The notes beneath the pieces are model-generated. The model ran no database searches and was not told the origin of the DNA. It saw only the letters and a list, made by a program, of their open reading frames with translations. The translations under genes and the position numbers were made by a program. Of a stretch of DNA of 64,000 nucleotides, positions 34,453 to 45,770 are shown piece by piece (the stretch's first letter is position 1; each line of letters begins with the position of its first letter). This stretch comes from Croceicoccus mobilis (GTDB lineage: Bacteria > Pseudomonadota > Alphaproteobacteria > Sphingomonadales > Sphingomonadaceae), in NCBI RefSeq assembly GCF_001661965.1, contig NZ_LYWZ01000022.1, positions 682,001 to 746,000 on the forward strand, read 5' to 3'.

Positions 34453-37025
34453 TGCATCAACTCCGCCAATTCGGCAAAGGGGTTGCCGGGTGCGGGGCGA
34501 GGGGCAGGGCGCGTGGGCCGCTTTGCACCACCGCGCGCCTGCGGGGGCGGGCCGTCGCGGCGCGGGCGCCAGCGGAAACGCGGCGGGCTGGGCGGGCCGA
34601 ACATCGTTTCCGGCAGGGCAGGCGGGCTCTCGGCGGTAAAGCCTGCTTGCCGCAAAAGATGCGCATAGGCCTTCGTCGTCAGCCCCATCGACAGCGCCAT
34701 GGTCGGGTCGAGTGCGAAGCGAGCCGGTTTTGAATGGCGGCGGCTTTTGCGAGCGGGCTTGCCATCGCTCCAGCGGGTTCGGCGCTGGTGCGCCTCGTGC
34801 AAAAGGCGTTCCGCCATGTCGATGCGCACCAGCCTGTCGCCCGCGCGGCGATAGGCGGCGGGCACGGCCCCGCGCCGATCGGCAAGCGTGGCGGGCAGGT
34901 TCGGTTCGACCAAGAGGGGTCTGTTTGCCGATAGCGCCGAGAGCGCAGCGAAAGCGGCCAGCGGCTTTGGCTTCAGCATCGCGGGCATGAATACGTCCAA
35001 TGCCCCGATCTTCACGCCCAGCCTGCGCAGCCGGTGACGCTGTTCGCCCGAAAGCGCGCGCACGCCGGCCTCGTCCCGCTCGGCAATGCCGCCGCCTTCG
35101 GCCAGGCGGATCAGCAGGGCGCGCAATTCGGGACCGGCATCGAGTTCCTGTGCTGCCGCCTCGATCCGTGCCAGCGGCTTCAGCACCGCGAGTTCGCCAT
35201 CGAGCCATTGGACCAGCGCCCGTTCGACCTCCGCGCGGCGCTGCGGCGATAGCGGGTCCAGCGCGGGTTCCAGCCGAAGTGCCGGAGCCATGAGCTTCTT
35301 CCCCGCCTCAAGCTGGGCGACGCGATGTCCGCGCCACAGGATATGGCTGGCTTCCCAGCTCAGCCCTTCGCCCTGTGCCGCATCATCCAGCAGCAGCTTT
35401 GCCCGCTTGTCGAGCAATTGGGGCAGGTGCTTTTCAGCGGCGGCCAGCAGCAGGCGCCGCATCTCCAGCCGGGCCTGCGGATCGACGCGGAACGCGAAAC
35501 CGTCGAGATGGCCGATCTCTTCCCCATCGACGAGCACCGCGTCATTTTCGCCCAGGGTCACCGGCAGCAGCCCCGCATCGGCGCCCAGCTTGCGCATCAG
35601 CACGGCGGTGCGGCGATTGACGAAGCGTTCGGTCAGCCGGTCGTGCAGCGCCTCGGACAATTTGCGTTCGACCAGATGCGCGCGCTCGGCCATTTCCTCG
35701 CGCTGGAGCAGCCAGTCGGGGCGCTGCGCGATATAGGCCCAGCTGCGGATCGCGGCGATCCGGCCCTGCAGCGTGCCGATATCGCCGCCGGTTCGGTCCA
35801 GCTCGGCAATGCGGGCGGCGGCGTAATCATGCGCGATATGGCCAAGGCCGGTGGACAGTTCCTGCCACAGACGCGCCACGAAACGGGCATGGTTGTCCGC
35901 ACCCAGCTGCCGGAAATCGGGAAGCGAACATGCCTCCCAGAACCGCGAGACCATCGCTTTGCCGCGTACGCCACGGGCAATGCGGTCATCGGCGGAAAGA
36001 ATGCGCGCCACGGCAAGGTCGATGGCTTCAGGTGCTGCCGCCAATGCTTCATCGTCGGGGCTGGCATCCAGATCGGCGATCAGCGTCGTCAGCGAATCCA
36101 TGCGGGGCCGCGCATCGCGCCAATAAAGGCGCTGGAGCGGGGGGAAACTGTGATTTTCGATCGCGAAGATCTCGTCATCGCGGAATTCCGCGCCGTCTTC
36201 CCCTGCCAGCACGCCAAAGGTGCCGTCGGTCTGATGCCGCCCGGCGCGGCCTGCGATCTGCGCCATTTCGGCAATCGTGAGGCGGCGGCGGCGCTGCCCG
36301 TCGAATTTCGCCAGCGAAGCAAAGGCGACATGATTGACATCGAGATTGAGCCCCATGCCGATTGCATCGGTGGCGACGATGTAATCGACCTCGCCCGACT
36401 GGAACATCTCGACCTGCTTGTTACGGGTCTGGGGCGATAGCGCCCCCATCACCACGGCAGCACCGCCGCGGAACCGGCGCAGCATTTCAGCGACGGCATA
36501 GACCTGCTCTGCCGAAAAGGCGACGACGGCGCTGCGCGGCGGCAGGCGGGAAAGTTTCACCGGCCCTGCATGGGTCAGCGTGGAAAAGCGTGGGCGCGAG
36601 ATGATCTCGGCTTCGGGCACCAGCGCCTGCACCATGGGGGTGAGCGAGGAGGAGCCGAGGATCATCGTCTCTTCGCGGCCGCGCGCGTTGAGCAGGCGGT
36701 CGGTAAAGACATGGCCGCGTTCGGGATCGGCGCCCAACTGCGCCTCGTCGATCGCGACGAAGGCGAGGTCGGCATCGCGGTCCATCGCCTCTGCCGTGCA
36801 GAGCTTCCAGCGCGCGTTCGGCGGGTCGATCCGCTCTTCGCCCGTGATCAGGGCAACCCGGTCCGGCCCCTTGATCGCCACGACGCGGTCATAGACCTCA
36901 CGCGCCAGCAGCCGAAGCGGAAAGCCGATCGCGCCGCTCGAATGGGCGCAGAGCCGTTCGACGGCCAGATGGGTCTTGCCGGTGTTGGTGGGGCCCAGCA
37001 CGGCCTTGATTTCAGGCGCACTCAT
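34449..37025 (-). CDS. Suv3-like DExH/D-box RNA helicase
   Basis: The 858-residue protein is a superfamily 2 helicase related to mitochondrial Suv3, widespread in alphaproteobacteria. Walker A is VLGPTNTGKTHLAVERL (about residues 9-25), Walker B FVAIDEAQLGADPERGHVF, and motifs V and VI are VDYIVATDAIGMGLNLDV and MAQIAGRAGRHQTDGTFG. The C-terminal third is Arg- and Pro-rich and looks disordered. The ATG at 37025 is preferred over one 19 codons upstream because it begins directly before the P-loop strand. It overlaps the S4 gene by four bases. A role in RNA turnover or ribosome assembly is likely but unproven. Confidence 0.9.
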   Translation of the reverse strand: MSAPEIKAVLGPTNTGKTHLAVERLCAHSSGAIGFPLRLLAREVYDRVVAIKGPDRVALITGEERIDPPNARWKLCTAEAMDRDADLAFVAIDEAQLGADPERGHVFTDRLLNARGREETMILGSSSLTPMVQALVPEAEIISRPRFSTLTHAGPVKLSRLPPRSAVVAFSAEQVYAVAEMLRRFRGGAAVVMGALSPQTRNKQVEMFQSGEVDYIVATDAIGMGLNLDVNHVAFASLAKFDGQRRRRLTIAEMAQIAGRAGRHQTDGTFGVLAGEDGAEFRDDEIFAIENHSFPPLQRLYWRDARPRMDSLTTLIADLDASPDDEALAAAPEAIDLAVARILSADDRIARGVRGKAMVSRFWEACSLPDFRQLGADNHARFVARLWQELSTGLGHIAHDYAAARIAELDRTGGDIGTLQGRIAAIRSWAYIAQRPDWLLQREEMAERAHLVERKLSEALHDRLTERFVNRRTAVLMRKLGADAGLLPVTLGENDAVLVDGEEIGHLDGFAFRVDPQARLEMRRLLLAAAEKHLPQLLDKRAKLLLDDAAQGEGLSWEASHILWRGHRVAQLEAGKKLMAPALRLEPALDPLSPQRRAEVERALVQWLDGELAVLKPLARIEAAAQELDAGPELRALLIRLAEGGGIAERDEAGVRALSGEQRHRLRRLGVKIGALDVFMPAMLKPKPLAAFAALSALSANRPLLVEPNLPATLADRRGAVPAAYRRAGDRLVRIDMAERLLHEAHQRRTRWSDGKPARKSRRHSKPARFALDPTMALSMGLTTKAYAHLLRQAGFTAESPPALPETMFGPPSPPRFRWRPRRDGPPPQARGGAKRPTRPAPRPAPGNPFAELAELMQ

Positions 37026-37267
37026 CGTGACGGGGAATGTGGCAGTTGCACCCGCCTCCCGCAAGCGATGGGGATGGGCCAATCCCCGACATGCGCAAAT
37101 TCAACCGTTTGCCGCACAGAAGGGGCGTTTCGTCGATCACACGGCGAATTTGACCGTGGGTTAAGTTTCCGGTGCGCAAAATCATCGGCCACAGCTGTGA
37201 CATCAAGGGATCCGCATCAAGGGTCGCCCCTCTCCCCAACGGGGGCAAGGACGGAACGACAAGCGTT

Positions 37268-39861
<2,594 letters not shown>

Positions 39862-39863
39862 TC

Positions 39864-40445
39864 GTGGCCAGCGCCGCATCTTTCCGGCTGGAGACCGACC
39901 GGCTGATTCTGCGCGAGTGGGAGGAGGGCGAGTGCCTCGACTGGCTGATGGCGACCAATACCGAGCCGGTGATGCGCTGGCTGGGCGGTATCCAGAGCGC
40001 TGAATCGCTGGCCGGAAGCGTCGCGCGGCTGGAACAGGTGCGGCGCGATCATGGCCATACGTTCTGGGCGATGGAGCGGAAGGACGACGGCGAACACCTG
40101 TCCGGCGAAGTCATCGGCTTTTGCGGGCTGAAGCGCACGGATCTCGACCCCGACAACTCCGGCGACATGGAGATCGGCTGGCGTCTTTGCGAAAACGCCT
40201 GGGGCATGGGCTATGCCCGCGAAGCGGCACAGGCATGCATGGATGCCGCCTTCACCCGCTTTGCCGCACCCTTCGTCGTCGCGCTGACGGTGATGGAAAA
40301 CACCGCCAGCTGGGGGCTGATGGAACGGCTTGGCATGCAGCGGCGCGAGGATCTGGATTTCACCGTGCCCGAGGGCAAGCGCTTTGCGGGCGACAAGATC
40401 ATCCTCTATGCGATCACGCGCAAGCAATGGGAAGCCAACCAATGA
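39864..40445 (+). CDS. GNAT family N-acetyltransferase (RimJ/RimL-like)
   Basis: The 193-residue protein has the GNAT fold of the ribosomal-protein-alanine acetyltransferase group. It starts ASAASFRLETDRLILREW and contains DMEIGWRLCENAWGMGYARE, which carries the acetyl-CoA-binding segment, and NTASWGLMERLGMQRREDLD. The start is a GTG at 39864, two bases after the hemB stop. The stop overlaps the next ATG as ATGA. Its substrate could be a protein N-terminus or a small molecule. Confidence 0.9.
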   Translation: MASAASFRLETDRLILREWEEGECLDWLMATNTEPVMRWLGGIQSAESLAGSVARLEQVRRDHGHTFWAMERKDDGEHLSGEVIGFCGLKRTDLDPDNSGDMEIGWRLCENAWGMGYAREAAQACMDAAFTRFAAPFVVALTVMENTASWGLMERLGMQRREDLDFTVPEGKRFAGDKIILYAITRKQWEANQ

Positions 40446-41017
40446 TCGACCGTCCCGACGTCACCATCCTGCCTATCCACGGCAAGACCCCGAAGATCCA
40501 CGACAGCGCCTTCATCGCGCCCGGTTGCCGGATCATCGGCGATGTCGAGATCGGACCGGATGTGAGCATCTGGTACAATTGCGTGATCCGCGCCGACGTG
40601 AACCGCATCCGCATCGGCGCGCGCACCAATGTGCAGGATGGCTCAGTCATCCATTGCGACAGTCCCAAGCCCGGACAGGAAGAGGGCTGGCCCACCCTGA
40701 TCGGAGAGGACGTGCTGATCGGCCACATGGCGATGGTCCATGGCTGCACGATCGAAAAGGGCGGCTTCGTCGGGCTGGGCGCGATCGTGATGAATGGCGT
40801 CGTGATCGGTGAAAACGGCATGGTCGGCGCCGGCGCGATGGTGACCGAGAACAAGCGGATCGGCCCGCGCGAACTATGGGTGGGTCGACCAGCGAAGCTG
40901 GTGCGCGAACTCGCCGATGCCGCGGTGGAGGGCATGGCCGAGGGCGTCACCCATTATGTCGAGAACGGCAAGGACCACGCCGACGCGCTGAAAGAGCATG
41001 GCCAGGCCGAAGGCTGA
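40442..41017 (+). CDS. Gamma-class carbonic anhydrase family protein
   Basis: The 191-residue protein is a left-handed beta-helix of hexapeptide repeats, seen in CRIIGDVEIGPDVSIWYNCV and RADVNRIRIGARTNVQDGSV. The three metal-binding histidines correspond to VIHCDSP and GHMAMVHGC. Related proteins are gamma carbonic anhydrases or complex I-associated subunits; activity cannot be judged here. It overlaps the GNAT gene by four bases and the DUF167 gene by 20, so hemB, GNAT, this gene and DUF167 look like one operon. Confidence 0.92.
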   Translation: MIDRPDVTILPIHGKTPKIHDSAFIAPGCRIIGDVEIGPDVSIWYNCVIRADVNRIRIGARTNVQDGSVIHCDSPKPGQEEGWPTLIGEDVLIGHMAMVHGCTIEKGGFVGLGAIVMNGVVIGENGMVGAGAMVTENKRIGPRELWVGRPAKLVRELADAAVEGMAEGVTHYVENGKDHADALKEHGQAEG

Positions 41018-41279
41018 CTTTCCCGCACCCGCCGATATTCGCGCTTTGGCCGATGGCGAAGGGCGGCTGGCGCTGCGCGTCACGCCGGGGGCTTCGCGTG
41101 ATGGGCTGGCGATAGAGGATGGCAGGCTGCGCGCCCGCGTGTCGGTCGCGCCCGAAGGGGGCAAGGCGAACAAGGCGGTCATCAGGCTGGTCGGCAAGGC
41201 ACTGGGTGTCGCGCCATCGACCATCACCTTGCTGCGCGGCGATACGTCGCGCGAAAAGCTGCTGCAGATCCCCGATTAG
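40998..41279 (+). CDS. DUF167 (YggU) family protein
   Basis: The 93-residue product has the DUF167 core RLALRVTPGASRDGLA and LRARVSVAPEGGKANKAVIR, followed by TITLLRGDTSREKLLQI. The biochemical role of this widespread small family is not established. The ATG lies inside the end of the carbonic anhydrase gene, and the stop TAG overlaps the TAA stop of the convergent globin gene by three bases (41277-41278 shared). Confidence 0.9.
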   Translation: MARPKADFPAPADIRALADGEGRLALRVTPGASRDGLAIEDGRLRARVSVAPEGGKANKAVIRLVGKALGVAPSTITLLRGDTSREKLLQIPD

Positions 41280-41692
41280 GCGGCGTTCGCCGGAATCCCG
41301 GCCATGGATCGCGCCATCCTGCCCAGATGCGCACCCAGTTCGTCCGCCATGTCGCGATTGGCGACATCGGCCGCGGCGATGGCGCGTTCCATGGCGTCGG
41401 CCCATTGCCCCGCCGTGGTGCTATCGATCGGCATCTTGCCATGGACGGAGAACATGCAGCGCCCGGGATTGGCCTCGAACCAGTCCCTTGGCCCACCGGC
41501 CCAGCCGGATAGGAAAGCGGTCAGCGCATCGCGCATGCCTGCCAGATCGGCACCATGCATGGCGCGCAATTCGGCATAGGCGGGATCGCTGTCCATCAGA
41601 TCATAGAACCGGCTGACGATATCCTGGAAAGCCATTGTTCCGCCCATGATATGAAAAGGCGTGCGCGGTGTCTGTTTGGCCGTGTCTGACAT
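41276..41692 (-). CDS. Truncated hemoglobin (group II-like)
   Basis: The 138-residue protein is a small globin that could bind oxygen or nitric oxide. It has the family segment YDLMDSDPAYAELRAMHG, the WAGGPRDWFEANPGRCMF stretch and the proximal-His region SVHGKMPID. The C-terminal WADAMERAIAAADV is the H helix. The ATG at 41692 (MSDTAKQTP) is the natural start. It is divergent from wecB and convergent with DUF167. The exact globin subgroup is my inference from the WAGGPRDWF motif. Confidence 0.85.
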   Translation of the reverse strand: MSDTAKQTPRTPFHIMGGTMAFQDIVSRFYDLMDSDPAYAELRAMHGADLAGMRDALTAFLSGWAGGPRDWFEANPGRCMFSVHGKMPIDSTTAGQWADAMERAIAAADVANRDMADELGAHLGRMARSMAGIPANAA

Positions 41693-41746
41693 TTCATCCT
41701 GCCGGTAACCCAGCCTTCCCGCTAGACCGGACAGGGGCGAGGGGCA

Positions 41747-41760
41747 TTGACACGTGTCAA
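41747..41760. promoter_or_regulatory. Perfect 14-bp palindrome TTGACACGTGTCAA, possible operator
   Basis: The site lies between the divergent globin and wecB genes, 55 bases from the globin start. Its left half also reads as a -35 box (TTGACA). No clear -10 follows at 17 bases. Confidence 0.5.
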
Positions 41761-41850
41761 AAATGCCCGCTGGCATCTGTTGCCGCCTGCGGCAATTGGT
41801 GTACGCAAGGCGGCAAGAACGTTTCGCATTCGGAAAAGGGGTCGCAAGCC

Positions 41851-42945
41851 TTGCCCGTGCTGGTCGTCGCCGGAACGCGTCCGGAAATCATCAAGCTATT
41901 ACCCGTGATGCAGACGGCCCGTGCGCGCGGCGATATGGCGGTGGAACTTTGCCATTCGGGACAGCATGCCGATCTGGGGCGCGAGATTCTGAATGCGGCG
42001 GGGGTGGTGCCTGATCATCTGCTGGAACGTCCGCAGGCACGCGATACTGCTGCGCTGCTGGCGGGGTTACAGGCGAATATCGGCGAAGTGATCAACCGGA
42101 TGAAGCCCCGCGCCGTGGTGGTACAGGGCGATACGGCGACCACTCTGGCGGGTGCGCTGGCCGCATTTCACCGACAGATACCGATCGCCCATGTGGAGGC
42201 GGGCCTCAGGTCGCACGATCTCGCCTCGCCATGGCCGGAGGAAGGCTATCGCCGCATGGTCAGCGCCATCGCCCGCTGGCATTTCACGCCGACACCCGCC
42301 GCCACGGAAGCGCTGCGCCGGGAAAACGTGGCGCAAGAAGCGATCACGCATACGGGCAATAGCGTTATCGACACGCTGCATTGGGCAGTATCGCGGCTGG
42401 ATGCCGAACCGGCGCTGGGCGGGGAAGCCGCGCGGCTGATCGAGGGAGCGAAAGGGCGCAATCTGGTGCTCGCGACCGTGCACCGCCGCGAGGCTGACGC
42501 GCAGGCGCTGGGCCGGATCGCCTGCGGCATCCGGCGTCTGGCCGAGGAAACGGGCTGCCATGTCGCCATGCCGCTCCACCCACGCGCCGAAAGCGAAATT
42601 CTGAGCGAGGCGCTGTCCGGACATCCGCAGATCGCCTTGACGGGTCCTCTCGCATATTTCGCGTTCCTGCAGCTGATGCGCGCTTCGCGCCTGATCCTGA
42701 CCGATTCGGGCGGGGTGCAGGAGGAGGCGGCGGCGCTGGGTCGGGCGACGCTGGTCCTGCGCGACGTGACCGAACGGCCCGAAGCGATAGCGGCGGGGAC
42801 GGCCGTGCTTGTCGGCCATGACCCGGACCTGATGCTGGCAGAGGCGAGGGCGGCACTTGCCCGGCCGCTGCCCGCACCAAGCGATGTTTTCGGCGATGGC
42901 CGCGCCGGGCAGCGCATTGTCGAGGTGCTGGCCCGCGACCTCTAG
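41851..42945 (+). CDS. wecB: UDP-N-acetylglucosamine 2-epimerase (non-hydrolyzing)
   Basis: WecB interconverts UDP-GlcNAc and UDP-ManNAc for surface polysaccharides. The protein has the family start VLVVAGTRPEIIKLLPVMQ, then VVVQGDTATTLAGALAAFH, IPIAHVEAGLRSHDL, HPRAESEILSE and the C-terminal LTDSGGVQEEAAALG. There is no in-frame ATG at the right place. I used the TTG at 41851 (LPVLVVAGTRP), with AAGGGG about ten bases upstream, giving 364 residues, near the family norm. It is an orphan: no ManNAc dehydrogenase or glycosyltransferase gene is adjacent. Its stop overlaps the ligase stop within CTAG. Confidence 0.9.
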   Translation: MPVLVVAGTRPEIIKLLPVMQTARARGDMAVELCHSGQHADLGREILNAAGVVPDHLLERPQARDTAALLAGLQANIGEVINRMKPRAVVVQGDTATTLAGALAAFHRQIPIAHVEAGLRSHDLASPWPEEGYRRMVSAIARWHFTPTPAATEALRRENVAQEAITHTGNSVIDTLHWAVSRLDAEPALGGEAARLIEGAKGRNLVLATVHRREADAQALGRIACGIRRLAEETGCHVAMPLHPRAESEILSEALSGHPQIALTGPLAYFAFLQLMRASRLILTDSGGVQEEAAALGRATLVLRDVTERPEAIAAGTAVLVGHDPDLMLAEARAALARPLPAPSDVFGDGRAGQRIVEVLARDL

Positions 42946-44537
42946 TCGCGTACCAGCGCCTGCAGCGCCTCGATCCGGTCTGCCTCATGCGCGGGCTTGT
43001 CCTTGCGGATGCGGTGAATGCGCGGAAACCGCATTGCGAGGCCGGATTTATGCCGCTTGCTTGCGTGGACGGAATCGAATGCGATCTCCAGCACCAGCGA
43101 CTTGTCCGTTTCGCGCACCGGGCCGAACCGGTTGACCGTGTTCTGGCGCACATGACGGTCGAGCCATTTCAGTTCCTCATCGGTAAAGCCGAAATAGGCT
43201 TTGCCGACGGGCAGCAGCTCTGCGCCCTTGTCCGGATCGCCGTTCCAGCAGCCGAAGGTGAAGTCGGAATAGAAGCTCGAGCGCTTGCCGCTCCCGCGCT
43301 GCGCATACATCAGCACGCAATCGATCAGCAGCGGATCACGCTTCCATTTATACCACAGCCCGGTGCGCCGCCCCGCGACATAGGGGGAATCGCGGCGTTT
43401 CAGCATCACCCCCTCGATCGCGTCGTCGCGCGCCTTTTCGCGGATGGCGGACAGGGCGGCGAAATCCTCAGCCTCGATCAGCGAGGAGATATCGAACCGG
43501 TCGGGGTCGAGCCGGTCCATCAAGCTTTCCAAAGCGGCGCGGCGCTGCTGCCAGCCCAGTTCGCGCAAGTCTTCGCCATCGGCCAGCAGCACATCGTAAA
43601 GCCGAACGAAGGCAGGCGCCTCGGCCAGCATTTTCTTCGATACCGTCTTGCGGCCCAGCCTTTGTTGCAAGGCGTTGAAACTGGCCGCGCCGCCCTCTTC
43701 ACCGCCCTGATGCGCGCCGCGGACCAGCAATTCGCCATCCAAGACAGCGGGGAAGGGCAGCGCGTCAGTCATTTCGGGAAATGTGTGCGAAATATCGTCG
43801 CCCGAGCGCGAATAGAGCCGCGTCTCACCCGCGACATGAACGAGCTGCACGCGAATCCCGTCCCATTTCCATTCCGCCGCATATTCGGTCAGATCGAGCT
43901 CGGTCTCCTCCAGCGGATGGGCCAGCATGAAGGGGCGGAACAGCGGCACGCTGTCGAGATCGGGCGGCGCCTCGCCCTTCGCGGCCCATGCGAAGAGATC
44001 GGGATAAGGCGCGGTGATGCCGTGCCAATATTCCTCCACTTCCTCGACGGGCACGTCGAACGCCTGCGCAAAGGCGGTTTTGGCGAGCCGCGCCGACACG
44101 CCGATGCGCATGGCTCCGGTGGCGAGCTTGATCAGCGCATAGCGGGCATTGGCATCGAGCCGGTCGAGCAGCTTTGGCAATTCGCCCGCGACATTGGCGC
44201 GGGTCATGGCCGACAGGATCGCAACGACTTCGTCAAGCGAGGGCGGGGGCGGGGGTTCCACAGGCGGATCGGGCCAGAGCAGGCTGACGGTCTCCGCCGT
44301 ATCGCCGACGTAATCGCGGCTAAGGGCATAGAGGGTGGGATCGACCCGCTCCATCATCAGGCGGCGCACGGTGGCGGCTTTTACCGCCGGGAAATCCAGT
44401 TCACCGGTCAGCGCCGCCATCGCCCAACCGCGATCGGGATCGGGCGTCGTTCGCAAGTAATCCGCGATCAGCGCCAGCTTCGCATTGCGCGAGGAGGTAT
44501 AGGTCAGCCGGTCGATGAGATGGGCGAACGCCTGCAT
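42942..44537 (-). CDS. ATP-dependent DNA ligase (cisplatin damage response type)
   Basis: The 531-residue enzyme is of the bacterial ATP-dependent ligase group linked to DNA damage repair. The adenylated lysine lies in AAEWKWDGIRVQLV (about residue 223). Later motifs are LDGELLVRG, EGVMLKRRDSPYVAGRRTG and WYKWKRDPLLIDCVLMYAQ, and an N-terminal DNA-binding domain precedes them. Its ATG overlaps by one base (TGATG) the stop of an MBL-fold exonuclease gene, its usual partner. The other usual partners, an Lhr-type helicase and a phosphoesterase, are not adjacent. Confidence 0.93.
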   Translation of the reverse strand: MQAFAHLIDRLTYTSSRNAKLALIADYLRTTPDPDRGWAMAALTGELDFPAVKAATVRRLMMERVDPTLYALSRDYVGDTAETVSLLWPDPPVEPPPPPSLDEVVAILSAMTRANVAGELPKLLDRLDANARYALIKLATGAMRIGVSARLAKTAFAQAFDVPVEEVEEYWHGITAPYPDLFAWAAKGEAPPDLDSVPLFRPFMLAHPLEETELDLTEYAAEWKWDGIRVQLVHVAGETRLYSRSGDDISHTFPEMTDALPFPAVLDGELLVRGAHQGGEEGGAASFNALQQRLGRKTVSKKMLAEAPAFVRLYDVLLADGEDLRELGWQQRRAALESLMDRLDPDRFDISSLIEAEDFAALSAIREKARDDAIEGVMLKRRDSPYVAGRRTGLWYKWKRDPLLIDCVLMYAQRGSGKRSSFYSDFTFGCWNGDPDKGAELLPVGKAYFGFTDEELKWLDRHVRQNTVNRFGPVRETDKSLVLEIAFDSVHASKRHKSGLAMRFPRIHRIRKDKPAHEADRIEALQALVRD

Positions 44538-45538
44538 CAGTCGTCCTCGTCCTCATATCCCACCATGGCGAGCGCGCGGGCGCGGCGCTGGTTCAATTGG
44601 CACCAGCGCAGCAAGGCTTCCTCGCGCCCATGGGTGATCCAGCTTTCCTGCGGGTTCACTTCGGAGATGGTGTCGGTGAGTTCCGCCCAGTCGGCATGGT
44701 CGGAGATGATGAGCGGGAGTTCGACATTCCTTTGCCGCGCGCGCTGGCGGATGCGCATCCAGCCCGACGCCATGGCGGTGACGGGATCGGGCAGGCGGCG
44801 ACTCCAGCGGTCATTCAGGGCGCTGGGCGGGCAGACGACGATGCGGCCTTTCATCTCCTCCTTGTCGGCGCCGGTCGCGGGGCGCAGCTCGCCAAGGGGG
44901 ATGCCGTGATCCTCGTAAAGCGCGCACATGCCTTCCAGCGCGCCATGGATATAGATCGGCGCGTCATGCCCGGCCGCCCGCAGTTCCGCGATCACCCGCT
45001 GCGCCTTGCCCAAGGCATAGGCGCCGACCGCAACGCAGCCTTCGGGGCGCTGCTCCAGCGCGGTCAGCAGCTTGGCGATCTCCTCGGTAATGGGCGGGTG
45101 GCGGAATACGGGCAGGCCAAATGTCGCCTCGGTGATGAAGATGTCGCAGGGGACGACTTCAAAGGGCGGGCAGGTGGGATCGGGGCGGCGCTTGTAATCG
45201 CCGGTGATGACGACTCGCTCTCCGGCGTGTTCGAGCAGGATCTGCGCGCTTCCCAAGACATGGCCCGCCGGGAAATAGGTCGCGGTGACGCCGCCGCCCA
45301 GATCGACCGATTCGCGCAATGGGACGGGGATGCCTTCCGCCTCTACCCCATAGCGCAGGCCCATGATCGCCAGCGTTTCGGCTGTCGCATAGACCTTGCC
45401 GTGTCCGCCGCGCGCATGATCGGCGTGGCCATGGGTGACAAGGGCGGTTTCGACAGGCCGCGCCGGATCGACCCAGGCATTGCAGGGCGTGACGTGAATC
45501 CCGTGAGGTTCGGCGCGAATCCAGCTGAAATCACGCAT
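44537..45538 (-). CDS. Ligase-associated DNA damage response exonuclease (MBL fold)
   Basis: The 333-residue protein is a metallo-beta-lactamase-fold nuclease with a beta-CASP domain. The metal-binding motif is VTHGHADHARGG; further motifs are TYFPAGHVLGSAQILLEH, VVITGDYKRRPDPTCPPF and ITEATFGLPVFRHP. The family is found beside the repair-type ATP-dependent DNA ligase, exactly as here with a one-base overlap, so the two likely act in the same repair reaction. The start MRDFSWIRAEPHG is standard. Upstream (45539-45770) is a divergent spacer with no gene. Confidence 0.93.
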   Translation of the reverse strand: MRDFSWIRAEPHGIHVTPCNAWVDPARPVETALVTHGHADHARGGHGKVYATAETLAIMGLRYGVEAEGIPVPLRESVDLGGGVTATYFPAGHVLGSAQILLEHAGERVVITGDYKRRPDPTCPPFEVVPCDIFITEATFGLPVFRHPPITEEIAKLLTALEQRPEGCVAVGAYALGKAQRVIAELRAAGHDAPIYIHGALEGMCALYEDHGIPLGELRPATGADKEEMKGRIVVCPPSALNDRWSRRLPDPVTAMASGWMRIRQRARQRNVELPLIISDHADWAELTDTISEVNPQESWITHGREEALLRWCQLNQRRARALAMVGYEDEDD

Positions 45539-45770
45539 ATGCGCGGCTCTGGAGCAGGAGGGGCGAATTCAGAGAGTGAGGCATCCTGATAGAGCCAATG
45601 CTGGATGCACGCTCTTCGTTCCACTGTACCCTTCCATGGCGCCGATCCACAGACGCGCCCCATACGGCCCGACGCGTGTCTTTCACCGCCTGTCCGAAAG
45701 GGGTGACCCATAGGGGATCAGCCGTCCGCTTTTGCTTGCCAGCCATGCCGGCGAGGCGCATAAAATCTCC

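Noticed and set aside
34114-35208. 364-codon frame covering the S4 protein and extending into the helicase gene
   Set aside because: Only the last 112 codons resemble a protein family; the upstream part is an out-of-frame Arg/Ala/Pro-rich reading of the helicase gene. The GTG at 34452 is the real start.
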